DNA of 64,000 nt from Oribacterium sp. (GTDB lineage Bacteria > Bacillota_A > Clostridia > Lachnospirales > Lachnospiraceae). The notes beneath the pieces were generated by a model, which had not been told where the DNA came from, made no database searches, and saw only the letters and a program-made list of their open reading frames with translations. The stretch is from the NCBI GenBank assembly GCA_004554245.1, contig SFND01000001.1:124001-188000 (forward strand). The letters are read 5' to 3'. Within the stretch, counting starts at the first letter, position 1; each line of letters begins with the position of its first letter. A program made the position numbers and the translations under genes. Shown in pieces: positions 16,059-25,276 of the stretch.

Positions 16059-17606
16059 ATGACAGAGAAGAAACCAGTTTTACTGATGATTCTTGATGGA
16101 TATGGTATCAATCCGAATCCAGAGGGAAATGCAATTGCGATGGCGGATACACCGGTGATGGATCGGCTTGAGAAAGAGTATCCGTTCGTAGAGGGTCAGG
16201 CTTCCGGACTGTATGTAGGTCTTCCAGATGGTCAGATGGGTAACTCCGAGGTGGGCCACATGAATATGGGTGCCGGTCGGATCGTTTATCAGGACCTCAC
16301 GAGAATCACGAAGTCCATCCAGGATGGCGATTTCTTTACGAATCCGGAGCTCGTGGCAGCGGTTGAAAACTGCAAGAAGAATGGCTCCGCACTGAACCTG
16401 ATGGGTCTCGTTTCAAACGGTGGTGTACATTCTCACCTCGAGCATATCTTCGGCCTTCTTGAGCTTGCGAAGCGTCATGGCTTAACGAAGGTATATCTCT
16501 ATGCCTTCCTCGATGGTCGTGATACACCACCAGATTCCGGTAAGGCGTTCCTCGAGGAGGTCGAGGCGAAGATGGCAGAGCTCGGTGTCGGTGAGATCGC
16601 GATGATCTCCGGCCGTTACTATGCGATGGATCGTGATAAGAACTACGATCGTGTCGAGAAGGCATACGATGCGATGACGAAGGGAATCGGGAACCACTTT
16701 GCGTCCGTATCCGAGGCGATGCAGAGCTCCTATGATGAGAAGGTATACGATGAGTTCGTGGTTCCGTGCGTGATCGAGAAGGAGGGCGCTCCGAGACATA
16801 TGATTCAGGATGGTGATTCCTGCATCTTCTTCAACTTCCGTCCGGACCGTGCACGTGAGATGACCCACTGCTTCTGTGATGATGAGTTCAGCTTCTTCGA
16901 GAGAGGAAAGCGTCTCGATACTACGTTTGTATGCTTCACCGATTATGATGCGACCATCCCGAACAAGCAGATCGCGTTCCCGAAGCAGAGCATCACGAAG
17001 ACCCTCGGTGAGTATGTTGCATCGCTTGGTTTAAAGCAGCTTCGTATCGCAGAGACCGAGAAGTATGCACACGTTACCTTCTTCTTTAACGGTGGCGTCG
17101 AGGAACCGAATGCCGGTGAGGATCGTATCCTCGTTCCGTCTCCGAAGGACGTTCCGACCTACGATCTGAAGCCGCAGATGTCCTGCCCTGAGGTGTGCGA
17201 GAAGCTGGTGGAGGCGATCAAGTCCGGGAAGTATGACATGATCATCGCAAACTTCGCAAACCCGGATATGGTCGGTCATACCGGTGTGATTCCAGCGGCT
17301 GTAAAGGCCATCGAAGTGGTGGACCATGCCGTCGGAGAGGTTGTAGATGCCATCAAGGAGGTCGGCGGTCAGATGATGATCGTCGCCGATCATGGTAATG
17401 CCGATATGATGATCAACTATGAGACCGGCGAGCCATGGACCGCACATACCACGAATCCGGTTCCGTTCATTCTGATCAATTCGAATCCGAACTGGAAGCT
17501 TCGTGAGGGTGGCGCACTCTGCGATATCGCACCGACACTGCTCCAGATGATGGAGATCCCGCAGCCGGAGGAGATGAGCGGCAAGTCTCTCATCGTTGAA
17601 AAGTAA
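16059..17606 (+). CDS. gpmI: 2,3-bisphosphoglycerate-independent phosphoglycerate mutase
   Basis: Interconverts 3- and 2-phosphoglycerate in glycolysis, a two-manganese phosphatase/transferase of the alkaline phosphatase superfamily. The 515 residues match the family length. Visible landmarks are the first metal site LMILDGYGI, the phospho-serine motif GQMGNSEVGHMNMGAGR (about 61-77), FLDGRDTPP, ISGRYYAMDRDKNYDR, and the C-terminal metal motifs NFANPDMVGHTG and VADHGNADMM. The ATG at 16059 is preceded by AGAAGGTGG; a GTG three codons earlier overlaps that site and is less likely. Confidence 0.96.
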   Translation: MTEKKPVLLMILDGYGINPNPEGNAIAMADTPVMDRLEKEYPFVEGQASGLYVGLPDGQMGNSEVGHMNMGAGRIVYQDLTRITKSIQDGDFFTNPELVAAVENCKKNGSALNLMGLVSNGGVHSHLEHIFGLLELAKRHGLTKVYLYAFLDGRDTPPDSGKAFLEEVEAKMAELGVGEIAMISGRYYAMDRDKNYDRVEKAYDAMTKGIGNHFASVSEAMQSSYDEKVYDEFVVPCVIEKEGAPRHMIQDGDSCIFFNFRPDRAREMTHCFCDDEFSFFERGKRLDTTFVCFTDYDATIPNKQIAFPKQSITKTLGEYVASLGLKQLRIAETEKYAHVTFFFNGGVEEPNAGEDRILVPSPKDVPTYDLKPQMSCPEVCEKLVEAIKSGKYDMIIANFANPDMVGHTGVIPAAVKAIEVVDHAVGEVVDAIKEVGGQMMIVADHGNADMMINYETGEPWTAHTTNPVPFILINSNPNWKLREGGALCDIAPTLLQMMEIPQPEEMSGKSLIVEK

Positions 17607-17677
17607 GCGCTGCTGAGCTGCCGTGCCGTCCGGCTTCGGCCTCACGGCACTGTACAGAGAGTTTGAGGTAAATATAT

Positions 17678-18568
17678 ATGAACGTTGGCGTTTCAACTGA
17701 TTCCGGTAGTGGTATCACACCACAGGAGAGTGCAGAGCTCGGCATCCGTGTCGTTCCGATGCCTTTCCGGATCGATGATCAGGAATATTACGAAAACATC
17801 AACCTTACAAGAGAAGAGTTCTTCGAAAAGCTGAAGAATGATCATGACATCGCGACATCGCAGCCGAGTATGGAGGATGTGATGAAGGTCTGGGACGAGC
17901 TCCTCGAGACCTGTGACCAGATCGTGCATGTGCCACTGAGCTCGGGACTGTCCGGTTCGACACAGACAGCGATGATGCTGGCGCAGGATGAGAAGTACGA
18001 GGGACGTGTATTCGTGCCGGACGATCGTGGTGTATCGGTCGTACAGCGTCAGGTTGCGATCTTTGCGACGGAGCTCGCTGCACACGGCTATGATGGACAG
18101 CAGATCTGCGACATCCTGAACCGTGATGCGGAGCAGAACCAGATCTATGTCGGTGTGGATACACTGAAGTACCTGAAGAAGGGTGGACGTATCACACCGG
18201 TGGCCGCTGCCATCGGCACACTGCTCCATATCAAACCGGTGCTCGGCATCACAAACGGCGGAAAGCTTGATTCCTATACGAAGGTGCGGACGACCCGTCA
18301 GGTGAAGGATGCGATCATCAAGGGACTGAAGAGCGAGCTGGAAGGTCGCCTCGGCGATCCGGAGATGAAGAACTGCTATGTCGCGATCGCCTATACGGAT
18401 AATCCGGAGCAGGCGGCCGACTTCGCAGAGGAGCTGAAGGAAGCCTTTCCGGATCGACTGAATCCGGAGATCGCTGTTCGACCGCTGTCGCTGCTGATTT
18501 CCTGTCACATCGGCCAGGACGGACTGGGTGCAGCCGTCATCGAGCGTCCGGCTGAGCTGAATCCATAA
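17678..18568 (+). CDS. DegV family fatty-acid-binding protein
   Basis: EDD-fold protein of 296 residues, the family of fatty acid carriers that includes FakB, which feeds fatty acids to the kinase FakA for phospholipid synthesis. Visible are VSTDSGSGITPQ at the N-terminus, the ligand-pocket region TSQPSMEDVMKVW, HVPLSSGLSGSTQTA (about 89-103, fatty-acid head group serines) and GRITPVAAAIGTLLHIKPVL. A GAGGT site precedes the ATG. It lies 71 bases after gpmI with only a small GC-rich hairpin between, so read-through from gpmI is possible; a terminator follows. Confidence 0.88.
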   Translation: MNVGVSTDSGSGITPQESAELGIRVVPMPFRIDDQEYYENINLTREEFFEKLKNDHDIATSQPSMEDVMKVWDELLETCDQIVHVPLSSGLSGSTQTAMMLAQDEKYEGRVFVPDDRGVSVVQRQVAIFATELAAHGYDGQQICDILNRDAEQNQIYVGVDTLKYLKKGGRITPVAAAIGTLLHIKPVLGITNGGKLDSYTKVRTTRQVKDAIIKGLKSELEGRLGDPEMKNCYVAIAYTDNPEQAADFAEELKEAFPDRLNPEIAVRPLSLLISCHIGQDGLGAAVIERPAELNP

Positions 18569-18584
18569 AATAGTATGAAAATGA

Positions 18585-18617
18585 AAGAGGTCGGACCTTG
18601 ATGGGTCCGGCCTCTTC
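18585..18617 (+). terminator. Terminator of the DegV gene, overlapping the comEC promoter
   Basis: AAGAGGTCGGACC pairs with GGTCCGGCCTCTT (one G-U pair) across a short loop, followed by CTGCTAT rather than a clean T run. The comEC -35 lies in its loop. Confidence 0.7.
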
Positions 18618-18626
18618 TGCTATGAT
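18598..18626 (+). promoter_or_regulatory. Promoter of comEC, inside the upstream terminator
   Basis: TTGATG (18598-18603), 17 bases, TATGAT (18621-18626). The comEC ATG begins seven bases after the -10, so the transcript would start at or next to the initiation codon. Confidence 0.55.
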
Positions 18627-18632
18627 GCTCTT

Positions 18633-21257
18633 ATGAATGTGAAACGACCGCTTCTTCTGATGGCCGTGGTGTATGTACTTGGAGTGTGCGTATCTGCCGG
18701 GGAATGTGGTTTCGTTCTGAGAGGGGCTGCGGTGATTCTGTCCGCATGCCTCGTTTTCCATGGGATAAAAAAGAAAACGCTTCGGAAGGGTGCGCTTGCA
18801 CTCTTATTTGTGCTGTTCCTCGCCGGGGGTCTGCGCTATCGGATGGCAGCCCGCGCATTTCAGCGTTCGGAGGAACGGATCCGTATCTTCAGCGGGATGA
18901 AGGTGCGTCTGTGCGGAGAAGTGCAGGAATATACGGAGGCTGCGGGAAAGGCGAAGCTGCGCGTGCGAAACGCGCTGCTGTCGAGTGCGTACGGTGCGCG
19001 GGATACGCTGCCGGCTTCGGCCACCGCGGCGCTGCGGGCGCGCTATGATCAGCCGGTTGGGACGATCCTCGTCTACATGGAGACCGGGGATGCAGCGTCG
19101 CAGTCTGGAAAGTGGAGCGAGAAGGATCGTACATGCAGGGCGCAGTCACCGTCTGAAAAACAGGACAGGGATCCGACGGCAGATCGGCATCCGGAGGCGT
19201 CTCGGCCTCTGCCGGGGGAGCGGATCGAAGTGTATGGGAAGATCTCGCCGGTGGAAGCGCCGCGGAATGAGGGTGTGTTTGATTTTCGTCTGTACTATCG
19301 GACGATATCCGTGCAGGGTTCGATGTACGGGACATCCTTCCGGGTGGTCGGAGGGGAGCCGAAGCCTTTTGCAAGGGGGCTGCAGGAGCTCCGACTTCGG
19401 ATGGGGGATATCCTCGATCAGCTGCTGCCGCCACAGGACGCCGGCATTTACCGTGCACTGCTGACGGGAGATAAATCGGCCATGGATGAGGATATCCGAT
19501 CCCTCTATCAGGAGAATGGCATCGCCCATATTCTCGCGGTTTCCGGCCTGCATCTGTCGATTCTGGGCCTCGGTGTCTATGAGCTGCTGCGGCACTTCGG
19601 CAGAAGTAAGGCCGCATCCGGCAGCGTCGCAGCTCTTCTGATCATATCCTACGGGATTCTGACGGGCTGCTCCGGCTCGGCTCTCCGGGCAGTGCTGATG
19701 CTGCTTCTACGCTTTCTCGCTGCTGCCGTCGGACGGAGCTATGATATGCTGACGGCGATGGCCGCGGCCGCACTCTTTCTCCTGTGGAAGGAGCCGTTCA
19801 TGCTTTTCGGTGCAGGCTTCCAGCTGAGCTTTCTTGCGGTACTCGCCATCGGCCTCTGTCATGTCCTCCCGGCACCGAAGCATCCGCTCCTCGAGGGCCT
19901 GTGGCTCTCCTTTTATCTGCAGCTCCTGACGCTGCCGGTGATTCTGTTTCACTATTTCCGCTTTCCGCTCTACGGGATCTTCCTGAATCTCATCGTACTG
20001 CCACTGATGGGCTGCGTGATCTACAGTGGCGTTTTCGCTGTCGGGCTCTTCGGACTGTCAGAGAAGCTCGCGACCATCGCCGTCGGTGGTGGACACTGGA
20101 TACTTCGCCTGTATACGCTCCTCTGTACGCACTGCGCAGCACTTCCGTACAGCTCCCTGCTGCTCGGTCGACCGTCGATGCACAGTATCCTTCTTTACTA
20201 TACAGCGCTCAGCGTTGTGACATGGGCGCTCGCGGAACGGCATGCAGCCGAACACGTCGGGCAGCAGCGTGTCCGGCGGTATCCTGTGCAAACGGAGATT
20301 CCGGTCCGGGAAAGCTCCGTATCGCAGAGCAGAAGGTCTCGATGGGTACAGCAGCTCTGCGAAAATATAAACATACTGCCGGATCCTGGGAAGCTGGCGT
20401 GTCGACTGCCACTCCCCTGCATCGTGCTGCCGTTGCTTCTTTCGATGCTGTGCCTTCCGGCGAAGCAGCCGCAGGGGCTCGAGATCACGGCACTGGATGT
20501 CGGACAGGGGGATGGCTTCATCCTGCGAAATCAGGGACTGGTGATGAGTGTGGATGGTGGTTCGACGAGTGACCAGCGCCTCGGGGAAAATGTACTCGTC
20601 CCGTATCTCGAGTCACAGGGAATCGGGCACATCGATCTCGCGCTGATTACGCACTGTGATGCGGATCACTATTCTGGAATACAGTATCTTCTTGAGGAGG
20701 AGCCGAAGATGAGCATCGGAGAGCTGTTGCTGCCACGGGTGGCCATGCAGGATGCGCGTTATGATGCGCTTCGAGATGTAGCGGCTGCACGGGATGTGCG
20801 GATCCGGTACTTCGGACAGGGCGACTGTATTGACCTCGGAGAAGTGGAGATACACGGATACTATCCGGCGGGGACGGAGAGGCTGGAGGCCGCGAACGAT
20901 CACTCGATCGGGATGCTGCTGCGCGCGCCGGATTTTCAGATGCTGTTTACGGGGGATATGGACGAGGACTGTGAGCGACAGATGCTCGCGGCACTGTGGG
21001 AGGCCGATGCAGGCTACCCGAAGATCGATGTGCTGAAGGCGGGGCATCACGGCAGCCATACGAGCAGTTCAGAGGCACTCCTCGCCGCGCTCCGCCCGGA
21101 CTATGCGATTCTCAGCTACGGCGTCGGAAACGATTACGGACACCCGCATGCAGAAACGCGGAAGAGACTGCGACGCTACGACGTAAAGATGCTCGAGACC
21201 GGCGTGATGGGGGAAATCAGGATAACAGTTTCGTCAGAGGCCCTCCGAGACCTCTGA
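18633..21257 (+). CDS. comEC: ComEC/Rec2 DNA-uptake channel protein
   Basis: Polytopic membrane protein that carries single-stranded DNA into the cell during natural transformation. The 874 residues comprise an N-terminal hydrophobic/OB region, a Competence domain of many helices (about 250-560, with GDKSAMDEDIRSLYQENGIAHILAVSG as its start, quoted in part) and a C-terminal metallo-beta-lactamase domain with DVGQGDGFIL, THCDADHYSGI, FTGDMDEDCE and KAGHHGSHTSSS. No ribosome site precedes the ATG; the promoter spacing suggests a leaderless message. Other competence genes are not in the window, so whether the organism is transformable cannot be judged. Bidirectional terminator at 21275-21305. 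Confidence 0.92.
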   Translation: MNVKRPLLLMAVVYVLGVCVSAGECGFVLRGAAVILSACLVFHGIKKKTLRKGALALLFVLFLAGGLRYRMAARAFQRSEERIRIFSGMKVRLCGEVQEYTEAAGKAKLRVRNALLSSAYGARDTLPASATAALRARYDQPVGTILVYMETGDAASQSGKWSEKDRTCRAQSPSEKQDRDPTADRHPEASRPLPGERIEVYGKISPVEAPRNEGVFDFRLYYRTISVQGSMYGTSFRVVGGEPKPFARGLQELRLRMGDILDQLLPPQDAGIYRALLTGDKSAMDEDIRSLYQENGIAHILAVSGLHLSILGLGVYELLRHFGRSKAASGSVAALLIISYGILTGCSGSALRAVLMLLLRFLAAAVGRSYDMLTAMAAAALFLLWKEPFMLFGAGFQLSFLAVLAIGLCHVLPAPKHPLLEGLWLSFYLQLLTLPVILFHYFRFPLYGIFLNLIVLPLMGCVIYSGVFAVGLFGLSEKLATIAVGGGHWILRLYTLLCTHCAALPYSSLLLGRPSMHSILLYYTALSVVTWALAERHAAEHVGQQRVRRYPVQTEIPVRESSVSQSRRSRWVQQLCENINILPDPGKLACRLPLPCIVLPLLLSMLCLPAKQPQGLEITALDVGQGDGFILRNQGLVMSVDGGSTSDQRLGENVLVPYLESQGIGHIDLALITHCDADHYSGIQYLLEEEPKMSIGELLLPRVAMQDARYDALRDVAAARDVRIRYFGQGDCIDLGEVEIHGYYPAGTERLEAANDHSIGMLLRAPDFQMLFTGDMDEDCERQMLAALWEADAGYPKIDVLKAGHHGSHTSSSEALLAALRPDYAILSYGVGNDYGHPHAETRKRLRRYDVKMLETGVMGEIRITVSSEALRDL

Positions 21258-21274
21258 TATAAACAGAAATTAAG

Positions 21275-21305
21275 AAACCCTGCGGTGGGTTAACCGCAGG
21301 GCTTT
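21275..21305 (+). terminator. Terminator of comEC
   Basis: AAACCCTGCGGT pairs with ACCGCAGGGCTTT around a six-base loop. Confidence 0.85.
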
Positions 21306-21348
21306 GTGAGTAACGTTACTTACAAATATTTATTTTCAAGAACGACTT

Positions 21349-21381
21349 GAAAAAGCAGAAATCCTGTACATGATTTCTGTG
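21349..21381 (-). terminator. Terminator of rpsT
   Basis: On the minus strand CAGAAATC pairs with GATTTCTG and is followed by CTTTTT. Confidence 0.85.
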
Positions 21382-21393
21382 CGCTTAGCGCAA

Positions 21394-21657
21394 TCAGTTC
21401 ATGGAAGCGACAGCCTTTGAGATGTGAGCAACCTTTCTGGAAGCGTTGTTAGCCTTATAGATGCCCTTGCTGTGTGCCATGCAAATCTTCTTCTGAGCCA
21501 TCTTCAGAGCATCCTGAGCTGCTGCCTTATCGCCAGACTCAACTGCTGCGTATACTCTCTTGATGTATGTCTTAACCTCAGAACGAATAGCCTTGTTACG
21601 CTCGTTTCTAGCCTGAGCTACAAGAATTCTCTTCTTTGCGGACTTAATGTTTGCCAT
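21394..21657 (-). CDS. rpsT: 30S ribosomal protein S20
   Basis: Small-subunit protein that binds the 5' domain of 16S rRNA. The 87-residue, Lys/Arg/Ala-rich product begins MANIKSAKKRILVAQ, with RNKAIRSEVKTYIKRV and the C-terminal KGIYKANNASRKVAHISKAV, as expected. An AAGGAGAT site precedes the ATG. It has its own promoter (21754-21782) and terminator and is divergent from lepA, a common arrangement in Firmicutes. Confidence 0.97.
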   Translation of the reverse strand: MANIKSAKKRILVAQARNERNKAIRSEVKTYIKRVYAAVESGDKAAAQDALKMAQKKICMAHSKGIYKANNASRKVAHISKAVASMN

Positions 21658-21753
21658 TGTGAAATCTCCTTTCCTTCAAATATCGTGTGGAGATCCGTCG
21701 GATCTCGGCGCTTTCAAATACCGGACACGGACAGTTTGAAAACACGCTAAACT

Positions 21754-21782
21754 ATCATATATAAAACCCCCGCCGGTGTCAA
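21754..21782 (-). promoter_or_regulatory. Promoter of rpsT
   Basis: On the minus strand TTGACA (complement of 21777-21782), 17 bases, TATGAT (complement of 21754-21759). The leader is about 90 bases and could carry S20 autoregulation. Confidence 0.8.
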
Positions 21783-21826
21783 GCTGAAAAGCACGTTTTT
21801 TCAGTCTCTCACGCGGACTACGTGTA

Positions 21827-21923
21827 ACAGTTCAGATCGGCAGGAGACCCGGAGGGGGCGGCAATGGAGGCACAGTACTCCGAGACCGGTTCAATCTAAG
21901 CCGAGGCCCCTTAGCTGAACTGT
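21827..21923 (+). repeat. Intergenic repeat motif, copy B, inside an outer inverted repeat
   Basis: ACAGTTCAG (21827-21835) and CTGAACTGT (21915-21923) are exact inverted copies enclosing the same motif as copy A, including the 22 identical bases at 21869-21890. The enclosed AGGGGGC...GCCCCTT segments can also pair. It lies between divergent rpsT and lepA. No known RNA family is recognised. Confidence 0.7.
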
Positions 21924-21932
21924 GACATTCTG

Positions 21933-21962
21933 TTGGCAAAAGATGCAGGAGTATGTTAGTAT
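21933..21962 (+). promoter_or_regulatory. Promoter of lepA
   Basis: TTGGCA (21933-21938) and TAGTAT (21957-21962) with an 18-base spacer; TGT before the -10 makes it an extended -10 type. Confidence 0.45.
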
Positions 21963-22026
21963 ATTTCCACGGAAAATACAAGAATCCGGGAACTGTACCG
22001 GAAATGATATTTATATAGGTAGGAAC

Positions 22027-23850
22027 ATGGCAGACATCACAAACATCGATCAGAGTAAAATCAGAAACTTTTGCGTCATCGCGCATATCGATCATGGTAA
22101 ATCGACGCTGGCCGACCGGATCATCGAGAAGACGGGTACGCTGACGGCGCGTGAGATGCAGTCACAGGTGCTCGACAACATGGATATCGAGCGTGAGCGT
22201 GGCATTACGATCAAGTCACAGACGACGCGTATCGTCTATAAGGCACAGGATGGGGAGGAGTATATCTTTAACCTCATCGATACCCCGGGTCACGTCGATT
22301 TCAACTATGAGGTATCCCGTTCACTGGCAGCCTGTGATGGTGCGATTCTGATCGTCGATGCGACGCAGGGCATCCAGGCGCAGACGCTGGCAAACACCTA
22401 TCTGGCGCTGGATCATGATCTCGAGATCCTTCCGGTGATCAATAAGATCGATCTTCCGTCGGCCGATCCGGATCGTGTGGCGGAGGAAATAGAGGATATC
22501 ATCGGCATCGAGGCACATGATGCGCCGCGTATCTCGGCGAAGACCGGTGAAAATGTGGAGGAGGTCCTGGAGGCCATCGTGAAGAAGCTGCCGGCACCGA
22601 CCGGCTCGAAGGAAAAGCCGCTGCAGGCGCTGATCTTCGACTCCCTCTATGATAACTACCGTGGTGTTATCATTTTCTGTCGAATCAAGGAGGGCACGGT
22701 GAAGGTAGGTACCCGCATCCGTCTGATGGCGAGCGGTGCCGCCTTCGATGTAACCGAGGTCGGGTATTTCGGACCGGGCCGCTTCATCCCGTGTCCGGAG
22801 CTGAGTGCCGGTATGGTCGGTTACATCACAGCGTCGATCAAGGATATCCGTGATACCCGTGTCGGTGATACGGTGACCGATGATCGGAATCCGGCGGCAG
22901 AACCGCTGCCGGGCTATAAGCAGGTGCAGTCGATGGTATACTGTGGTATCTATCCGGCTGATACGATGAAGTATCCGGATCTCCGGGATGCCCTGGAAAA
23001 GCTACAGCTGAACGATGCGGCACTTCAGTATGAGCCGGAGACCTCGCAGGCGCTCGGCTTCGGTTTCCGCTGCGGCTTCCTGGGCCTTCTGCACCTCGAT
23101 GTCGTACAGGAGCGTCTGGAGAGAGAGTATGATCTCGACCTGGTGACGACGGCACCTTCGGTTGTCTACCATGTGTATAAGACCGACGGCACGATGATGG
23201 AGCTTTCGAACCCGGCGAACCTTCCGGATCCGTCTGAGATCGATCATATCGAAGAGCCAGTGGTCGATGTGGAGATCATGGTGACCCCGGAATTTATGGG
23301 TGCCATCATGCAGCTCTGCCAGGATCGTCGTGGCGTGTATAAGAGTACCGAGTACATCGAGGCGAACCGTGCGATTCTCAAGTATGAGATGCCGCTCAAT
23401 GAGATCATCTATGATTTCTTCGATGCGATCAAGTCCCGTTCAAAGGGCTATGCATCCTATGATTATGAGCTCAAGGGCTACCAGACCTCGAAGATGGTGA
23501 AGCTTGATATCATGGTCAACCGTCAGGTCATCGATGCACTGAGCTTCATCGTTCATAAGGACTCGGCGTATGAGCGTGGAAAGAAGATGTGCGAGAAGCT
23601 GAAGAATGAGATTCCGCGTCAGCTTTTTGAAATTCCGCTGCAGGCGTCGATCGGTGGACAGATCGTCGCTCGTGAGAACATCCGCGCGATGCGAAAGGAT
23701 GTCCTCGCGAAGTGCTATGGCGGTGATATCTCCCGTAAGAAGAAGCTGCTCGAGAAGCAGAAGGAAGGTAAGCGCCGGATGCGTCAGTTCGGTAATGTCG
23801 AGATCCCGCAGAGTGCGTTTATGTCGGTACTGAAGCTCGATTCAGAATAA
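22027..23850 (+). CDS. lepA: Elongation factor 4 (LepA)
   Basis: Ribosome-dependent GTPase that acts on stalled or mistranslocated ribosomes and in 30S biogenesis. The 607-residue product has G1 AHIDHGKST (about 16-24), the switch region ERERGITIKSQT, G3 DTPGHVDF, G4 NKIDLP and the LepA-specific C-terminal domain (KKKLLEKQKEGKRRMRQFG, end of protein). The ATG at 22027 follows TAGGTAGGA and gives the usual MADITNIDQSKIRNFCVIAH opening. Repeat copy B lies just upstream, and the large palindrome begins 12 bases after the stop. Confidence 0.96.
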   Translation: MADITNIDQSKIRNFCVIAHIDHGKSTLADRIIEKTGTLTAREMQSQVLDNMDIERERGITIKSQTTRIVYKAQDGEEYIFNLIDTPGHVDFNYEVSRSLAACDGAILIVDATQGIQAQTLANTYLALDHDLEILPVINKIDLPSADPDRVAEEIEDIIGIEAHDAPRISAKTGENVEEVLEAIVKKLPAPTGSKEKPLQALIFDSLYDNYRGVIIFCRIKEGTVKVGTRIRLMASGAAFDVTEVGYFGPGRFIPCPELSAGMVGYITASIKDIRDTRVGDTVTDDRNPAAEPLPGYKQVQSMVYCGIYPADTMKYPDLRDALEKLQLNDAALQYEPETSQALGFGFRCGFLGLLHLDVVQERLEREYDLDLVTTAPSVVYHVYKTDGTMMELSNPANLPDPSEIDHIEEPVVDVEIMVTPEFMGAIMQLCQDRRGVYKSTEYIEANRAILKYEMPLNEIIYDFFDAIKSRSKGYASYDYELKGYQTSKMVKLDIMVNRQVIDALSFIVHKDSAYERGKKMCEKLKNEIPRQLFEIPLQASIGGQIVARENIRAMRKDVLAKCYGGDISRKKKLLEKQKEGKRRMRQFGNVEIPQSAFMSVLKLDSE

Positions 23851-23861
23851 AATGTGATGGC

Positions 23862-24103
23862 GCAGGCCGTGGCCCCGGAGGGCCAGCAGCAGAAACACAG
23901 TACGCCGAGCTCGGAAGGCTCTAAAATCCCATCCATAAGAAGTACTAAGCCCTCTGCAATCACTGAGTTTTCTTTATGAAAACTCAGCGTTGCAGAGGGG
24001 GCTAAGGAAAAATGCTCTAAGTACTTCTAATGGATGGGATTTTGACTCTTCACGACCTCTTTGTATGGTTTCTGCTGTCGGCCCTCCGGGGCCGCAGCCT
24101 GTG
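23862..24103. repeat. Large nested palindrome 1 (lepA-ilvE gap)
   Basis: A 242-base imperfect palindrome made of four nested stems: an outer GC-rich stem (23862-23884 with 24080-24103), a 24-bp stem with one A-A mismatch (23923-23946 with 24019-24042), CCCTCTGCAA/TTGCAGAGGG (23950-23959 with 23990-23999) and a perfect 10-bp tip (CTGAGTTTTC/GAAAACTCAG, 23963-23987) with a five-base loop. Its left arm carries the CACAGTACgCCGAG motif of copies A and B. No reading frame of note. Palindrome 2 at 25277-25509 has the same plan in the opposite orientation. Confidence 0.85.
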
Positions 24104-24139
24104 TTATAACAGACATGAGTATTTTGTGTGCTTTTTGAT

Positions 24140-24168
24140 TTGCATTCATTTTTTTCGAGGACTATACT
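24140..24168 (+). promoter_or_regulatory. Promoter of ilvE
   Basis: TTGCAT (24140-24145), 17 bases, TATACT (24163-24168), about 45 bases before the start codon and outside the palindrome. Confidence 0.72.
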
Positions 24169-24213
24169 AACTCTAATCATGACGAGATGTCATAGCGAAA
24201 GGAGATACAGACA

Positions 24214-25239
24214 ATGGCGAAGAAAGACCTTGACTGGGGAAATATCGGTTTCAGCTATCGTGTAACCGATAAGAGATATGTATCAAACTGGAAGGATGGA
24301 AACTGGGATGAGGGTGCCCTGATCTCGGATCCGAATGTGACCTTAAATGAGTCAGCCGGCATGCTTCAGTACTGCCAGCAGGTATTCGAGGGTATGAAGG
24401 CATATACCTGGGAGGATGGCTCGGTCGTATGCTTCCGTCCAGACCTCAATGCGGACAGAATGTATACGTCGGCACAGCGTATCGAGATGCCGCCGTTCCC
24501 GAAGGATCGTTTCCTTGATGCCATCGATCAGGTCGTAAAGGGAAACCTCGACTGGGTACCGCCATATGGCTCCGGTGCATCCCTTTACCTTCGTCCATAT
24601 GAGTTCGCAACCGGTGTTGTCATCGGTGTAAAGCCGGCGGATGAGTATCAGTTCAGAGTATTTGCAACTCCGGTAGGACCATACTACAAGGGTGGCGCAA
24701 CGCCGATCGCTATCCAGGTTTCGGATTTCGACCGTGCAGCACCTCATGGAACCGGTGCTGTAAAGGCTGGCCTCAACTATGCGATGAGCTTACACTCGTC
24801 TGTGCTTGCACATAAGGCAGGCTTCGCGGAGAACCTCTACCTCGATGCAGCGACCAGAACCTATGTTGAGGAGACCGGTGGATCCAATGCGATCTTCGTC
24901 GATGCAGATGGCAAGCTGGTTGTTCCGAAGTCACCGTCGATCCTTCCGTCCATCACCAGACGTTCGATCGTTTACATCGCAGAGCATTATCTCCACCTGA
25001 CGGTCGATGAGCGCCCAGTGAAGTTCGAGGAGATCAAGGGCTTCAAGGAGTGCGGTCTCTGCGGTACTGCAGCGGTTATTTCTCCGGTTGGTAAGATCGT
25101 AAACCACGAGGAGGTCATCAACCTTCCATCCGGTATGGAGAAGGCCGGCGAAGTCATCGGCGAGCTCTACGCAACCATCACCGGTATCCAGAGCGGCAAG
25201 ATCGAAGCTCCGGAGGGCTGGATCCGTCACATATGCTGA
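24214..25239 (+). CDS. ilvE: Branched-chain amino acid aminotransferase
   Basis: PLP enzyme that interconverts Val, Leu and Ile with their 2-oxo acids, using glutamate/2-oxoglutarate. The 341-residue length and motifs match fold-type IV BCAT of the long form: YCQQVFEGMKAY, the PLP lysine in GAVKAGLNYA (about 188-197), EETGGSNAIFVD and ECGLCGTAAVISPVG near the C-terminus. A GAAAGGAGA site precedes the ATG. It stands alone between the two large palindromes; no ilv/leu biosynthetic gene is adjacent, so biosynthetic or catabolic direction cannot be told from context. Confidence 0.94.
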   Translation: MAKKDLDWGNIGFSYRVTDKRYVSNWKDGNWDEGALISDPNVTLNESAGMLQYCQQVFEGMKAYTWEDGSVVCFRPDLNADRMYTSAQRIEMPPFPKDRFLDAIDQVVKGNLDWVPPYGSGASLYLRPYEFATGVVIGVKPADEYQFRVFATPVGPYYKGGATPIAIQVSDFDRAAPHGTGAVKAGLNYAMSLHSSVLAHKAGFAENLYLDAATRTYVEETGGSNAIFVDADGKLVVPKSPSILPSITRRSIVYIAEHYLHLTVDERPVKFEEIKGFKECGLCGTAAVISPVGKIVNHEEVINLPSGMEKAGEVIGELYATITGIQSGKIEAPEGWIRHIC

Positions 25240-25276
25240 TCGCGGACACCACTGAAATAATTAACTGGAAGTCAGT

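Noticed and set aside
14603..21923. Copies A and B as a known riboswitch
   Set aside because: The conserved blocks match no riboswitch consensus I know, and the genes downstream (perR, lepA) share no metabolite theme.
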